In this document: in pieces, positions 61,995 to 64,000 of the stretch
Layout of the letters: each line of letters starts with the position of its first letter
Numbering within the stretch: position 1 is the first letter of the stretch
The notes under the pieces: generated by a model
What the model saw: the letters and a program-made list of their open reading frames with translations, nothing else
Database searches by the model: none
What the model was told of the DNA's origin: nothing
Translations under genes and position numbers: made by a program
DNA from: Solobacterium sp.
Lineage (GTDB): Bacteria; Bacillota_I; Bacilli_A; Erysipelotrichales; Erysipelotrichaceae
Direction of reading: 5' to 3'
Length of the DNA stretch: 64,000 bases
Assembly (NCBI GenBank): GCA_017404505.1
Contig: JAFRCE010000023.1
Span: 1-64,000, forward strand

Positions 61995-62597
61995 ATGATG
62001 AAAAACAAGAAACAGAAACACATACTGACGGCCATCGTTTCAGCGGTGATGGTTTTGTGCGGCTGTTCCGCACCGGCAGAACCCAAAACGGCTCAGATCA
62101 CCAATCCGGTCGATATCAAATATCAGAAAGCGGATATGTCCGGCTATGAATACCTCTCTGAACCCATAACCGAATTCCGTGAAATCACGCTGGAAGAATC
62201 GATCCGCTTTTTCAAGGAAGGCGGCTCCGGCATTCTTTACTACGGCAAGGACGACTGCTACTGGTGCAACCGGGCCGTGCCGGAACTGAACAAGATCGCT
62301 CTGGAGTACGGCGTTCCGGTTTATTATGTCAATACCGGCATTTCCCCGATGCCGCCGCAGGAAACCGTCAAGGAACTGGTTGCCTATATCGAAGAGACCT
62401 TCATCGTCGTGGAAGGCGAAGGACCGGTGTTCTATGTGCCGGAAGTGATCGGCGTGAAACAGGGAAAGATCACCGGCGCGCATGTCTCGCTGGTCGACAG
62501 CTTTGAGGGAACGATCAAGGACAAGCAGCTGAGTGACGATCAGAAAAAAGAACTGCAGGGCTACTACCGGCAGATCATTGAAGCGACTGTTGACTGA
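61995..62597 (+). CDS. Thioredoxin-fold lipoprotein
   Basis: The 200-residue precursor has a lysine-rich start, a hydrophobic core and a lipobox ending VLCGC, so it should be anchored outside the membrane. The mature part has a thioredoxin-like strand GILYYGKDDCYWCNRAVPELNK with a CYWC redox pair near residue 91. It resembles PedC/BrcD-type bacteriocin accessory proteins. A thiol-disulfide role is likely. There is no ribosome binding site. Confidence 0.78.
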   Translation: MMKNKKQKHILTAIVSAVMVLCGCSAPAEPKTAQITNPVDIKYQKADMSGYEYLSEPITEFREITLEESIRFFKEGGSGILYYGKDDCYWCNRAVPELNKIALEYGVPVYYVNTGISPMPPQETVKELVAYIEETFIVVEGEGPVFYVPEVIGVKQGKITGAHVSLVDSFEGTIKDKQLSDDQKKELQGYYRQIIEATVD

Positions 62598-62617
62598 ACA
62601 GCCGCTTTTTTTGCGCG

Positions 62618-62623
62618 TATAAT
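62618..62623 (+). promoter_or_regulatory. -10 box with very short leader, GNAT gene
   Basis: TATAAT, nine bases, ATG 62633. The predicted leader would be about three bases. Confidence 0.5.
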
Positions 62624-62632
62624 AAGAATGAT

Positions 62633-63097
62633 ATGAAAAGACTGCGTGACTGGTTCGGCAGAAAACGGTATGAAGGAGATCCTGTTGATCTGAAACAGGA
62701 GTTTACCCGTTCCGCCAATGCCTTCAACAACTATGTGCCTTCCGTGATCTACGGCATCTATGAGCACGGCACCGACCGGAAAGTCGGGGAGTGCGACCTG
62801 CGGCTTGGCATGAATGAAGAACTGTATTATGCCGGACAGATCGGCTACCGTGTCTATGAAGCCTACCGCGGACACGGTTATGCCTATTACGCCTGCCGGA
62901 TCCTTTTCGCGATTGCCCATGAGGATTACGGCATGGACGAGCTGCTTCTGACCTGTTCGCCGGACAATACTCCCTCGAAAAAAACACTGGAGAAACTGGG
63001 CGGCGTACTGAAGGAAAACGTCGACGTTCCCGCCTGGCACTGGTTGTATAAAAGAGGCGAGACGAACAAGAATATATACTATTATTCGCTGAAATAA
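62633..63097 (+). CDS. GNAT-family N-acetyltransferase
   Basis: The 154-residue protein has the GNAT acetyl-CoA site in YRVYEAYRGHGYAYYACRILF near residue 82 and the closing SPDNTPSKKTLEKLGG near 106. The N-terminal 40 residues are basic and then variable. The substrate is unknown. It seems to be transcribed by itself from a promoter placed at its start codon. Confidence 0.82.
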   Translation: MKRLRDWFGRKRYEGDPVDLKQEFTRSANAFNNYVPSVIYGIYEHGTDRKVGECDLRLGMNEELYYAGQIGYRVYEAYRGHGYAYYACRILFAIAHEDYGMDELLLTCSPDNTPSKKTLEKLGGVLKENVDVPAWHWLYKRGETNKNIYYYSLK

Positions 63098-63105
63098 GCG
63101 GGGTT

Positions 63106-63114
63106 TGCTATAAT
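63106..63114 (+). promoter_or_regulatory. Extended -10 box of cls, leaderless arrangement
   Basis: TTGCTATAAT: TGC then TATAAT (63109-63114), six bases, ATG 63121. Confidence 0.6.
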
Positions 63115-63120
63115 ACCTAC

Positions 63121-64000
63121 ATGCGCAGAATTATCAAAATACTGACGGGAAGACTGATGCTGATCGTACCGCTGTTCTGGCTGCAGTTCGCAGCGATCGC
63201 GGCGCTGATTTACCATGCCTCGATCTATATCAAGGTCATGCCGATCCTGAATATCCTGTCCATACTGATGGTTATCATGGTCGTCAATTCCCAGTCTGAC
63301 CCGTCCTATAAAATTGCCTGGATTATCGTCCTTCTGGCTTTGCCGGTTGTCGGGGTGCCGCTTTACGCCCTGGCCGCCAACCGGAAAATGCCGAAGAAGC
63401 TGAGCAACGGAACGATCCGCGCCTCGCAGAAGATGGTCGGTCTGCTGCAGACGGATGAAAGCATGCTGGACGGCCTCGACAAAGAAGCGGCCCACGTCTT
63501 CCGCTATGGCCTGCAGTGCGGTTTTCCGCCGATGCAGGGCAGCACCTGTACGTATTACAGCAGCGGTGAGGAATGGGGCAAAGCCTATATTGAGGAACTG
63601 AAGAAAGCCCAGCATTATATCTTCATGGAATTCTTCATCATTGACGAAGGTTCCTTCTGGCAGGAGATCCTGGAGGTTTTAAAGGAAAAAGCGAAGCAGG
63701 GTGTCGAAGTCAAGATCATCTATGATGATTTCGGCAGTATCACGCTGCCCTGGCATTATGACCGCTATCTCCGCAGTCTCGGCATTGAAGCCTACCGCTT
63801 CAATCATGTCCGTCCGGCGCTGATCTTCCGTATGAACAACCGTTCCCACCGCAAGATCACGATCATCGACAACAACACAGCCTTTACCGGCGGCGTCAAT
63901 CTCGCCGATGAATATGTCGGCCGGGAAGAACGGTTCGGCAAGTGGAAGGACAGCGCCCTGATGATCCGCGGCGAGGCTGTCTGGTCCATGACCGTCATGT
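63121..64000 (+). CDS. cls: Cardiolipin synthase, truncated at the window edge
   Basis: The visible 293 residues have two membrane segments at about 12-57 and 60-81, the cytosolic linker and the first phospholipase D domain with the HRKITIIDNNTAFTGGVNLADEY motif (the HKD equivalent, here with Arg in HRK, as in many Bacillota). The second HKD motif lies beyond 64000. The enzyme makes cardiolipin from two phosphatidylglycerols. There is no ribosome binding site; the gene appears leaderless. Confidence 0.87.
   Translation, partial: MRRIIKILTGRLMLIVPLFWLQFAAIAALIYHASIYIKVMPILNILSILMVIMVVNSQSDPSYKIAWIIVLLALPVVGVPLYALAANRKMPKKLSNGTIRASQKMVGLLQTDESMLDGLDKEAAHVFRYGLQCGFPPMQGSTCTYYSSGEEWGKAYIEELKKAQHYIFMEFFIIDEGSFWQEILEVLKEKAKQGVEVKIIYDDFGSITLPWHYDRYLRSLGIEAYRFNHVRPALIFRMNNRSHRKITIIDNNTAFTGGVNLADEYVGREERFGKWKDSALMIRGEAVWSMTVM

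Noticed and set aside
1..64000. CRISPR arrays, rRNA genes and insertion sequences
   Set aside because: No regularly spaced repeats, rRNA-like conserved blocks or transposase frames were seen.

Overview
The window reads as chromosome of a Bacillota (low-GC Gram-positive lineage) gut commensal, with base composition near 50% GC by eye. The evidence is Shine-Dalgarno sequences of AGGAGG type, an LtaS-like lipoteichoic acid synthase, a tryptophan T-box, PadR/TetR/Lrp regulators, a YitT protein, an ftsE-ftsX-ctpA-uvrB run and plant-glycoside catabolic genes. The flavour suggests Erysipelotrichia, but that is an inference from gene content, not a demonstration. UGA is used as a stop codon.

Layout. 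1-8.8 kb: a truncated CobW-type GTPase, an LtaS-like synthase, a tightly packed HAD / DUF4241 / unknown / SDR operon, an autoregulated PadR-DUF2812 pair, and a kinase / phosphoesterase / PTS-IIB-like operon. 9.1-13.9 kb: a three-gene NHLM-type peptide export system without a visible precursor peptide. 14-18.6 kb: an aminotransferase, a beta-CASP ribonuclease, and a divergent TetR/SDR pair. 18.6-34.7 kb: a probable genomic island. It carries a higBA toxin-antitoxin module between two 245-bp repeats, then an AraC regulator, a GPH sugar symporter, two GH78 alpha-L-rhamnosidases, a GH3-esterase fusion, an isomerase remnant and two NAD-dependent epimerases. Together these look fit to import and strip rhamnosylated, glucosylated and acylated plant compounds. 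The island is bounded by pieces of a tRNA-Leu gene broken in its anticodon loop; an intact tRNA-Leu(UAG) sits next to the 5' piece.

34.8-46.4 kb: an esterase/ATP-grasp pair, chorismate mutase, an amino-acid ABC transporter, an M20 peptidase, a mannitol dehydrogenase family enzyme, and a TrpXYZ-type transporter behind a T-box whose specifier reads UGG (Trp), then ybaK. 46.4-64 kb is mostly housekeeping: vanZ-like, yitT-like, ftsE-ftsX, ctpA, uvrB, an aminotransferase with an Lrp regulator, a GNAT-nitroreductase fusion, tRNA-Leu(GAG), typA, a 440-base gene-free stretch that looks like a structured RNA, then DJ-1, DUF1349, pepT, fruK-like, a thioredoxin-fold lipoprotein, a GNAT enzyme and a truncated cardiolipin synthase.

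Two signals cut across the window. At least nine genes have a good -10 box ending 6 to 9 bases before the ATG and no ribosome binding site, so they appear to be leaderless or nearly so. The split tRNA-Leu and its 3'-half copies give a readable integration history.
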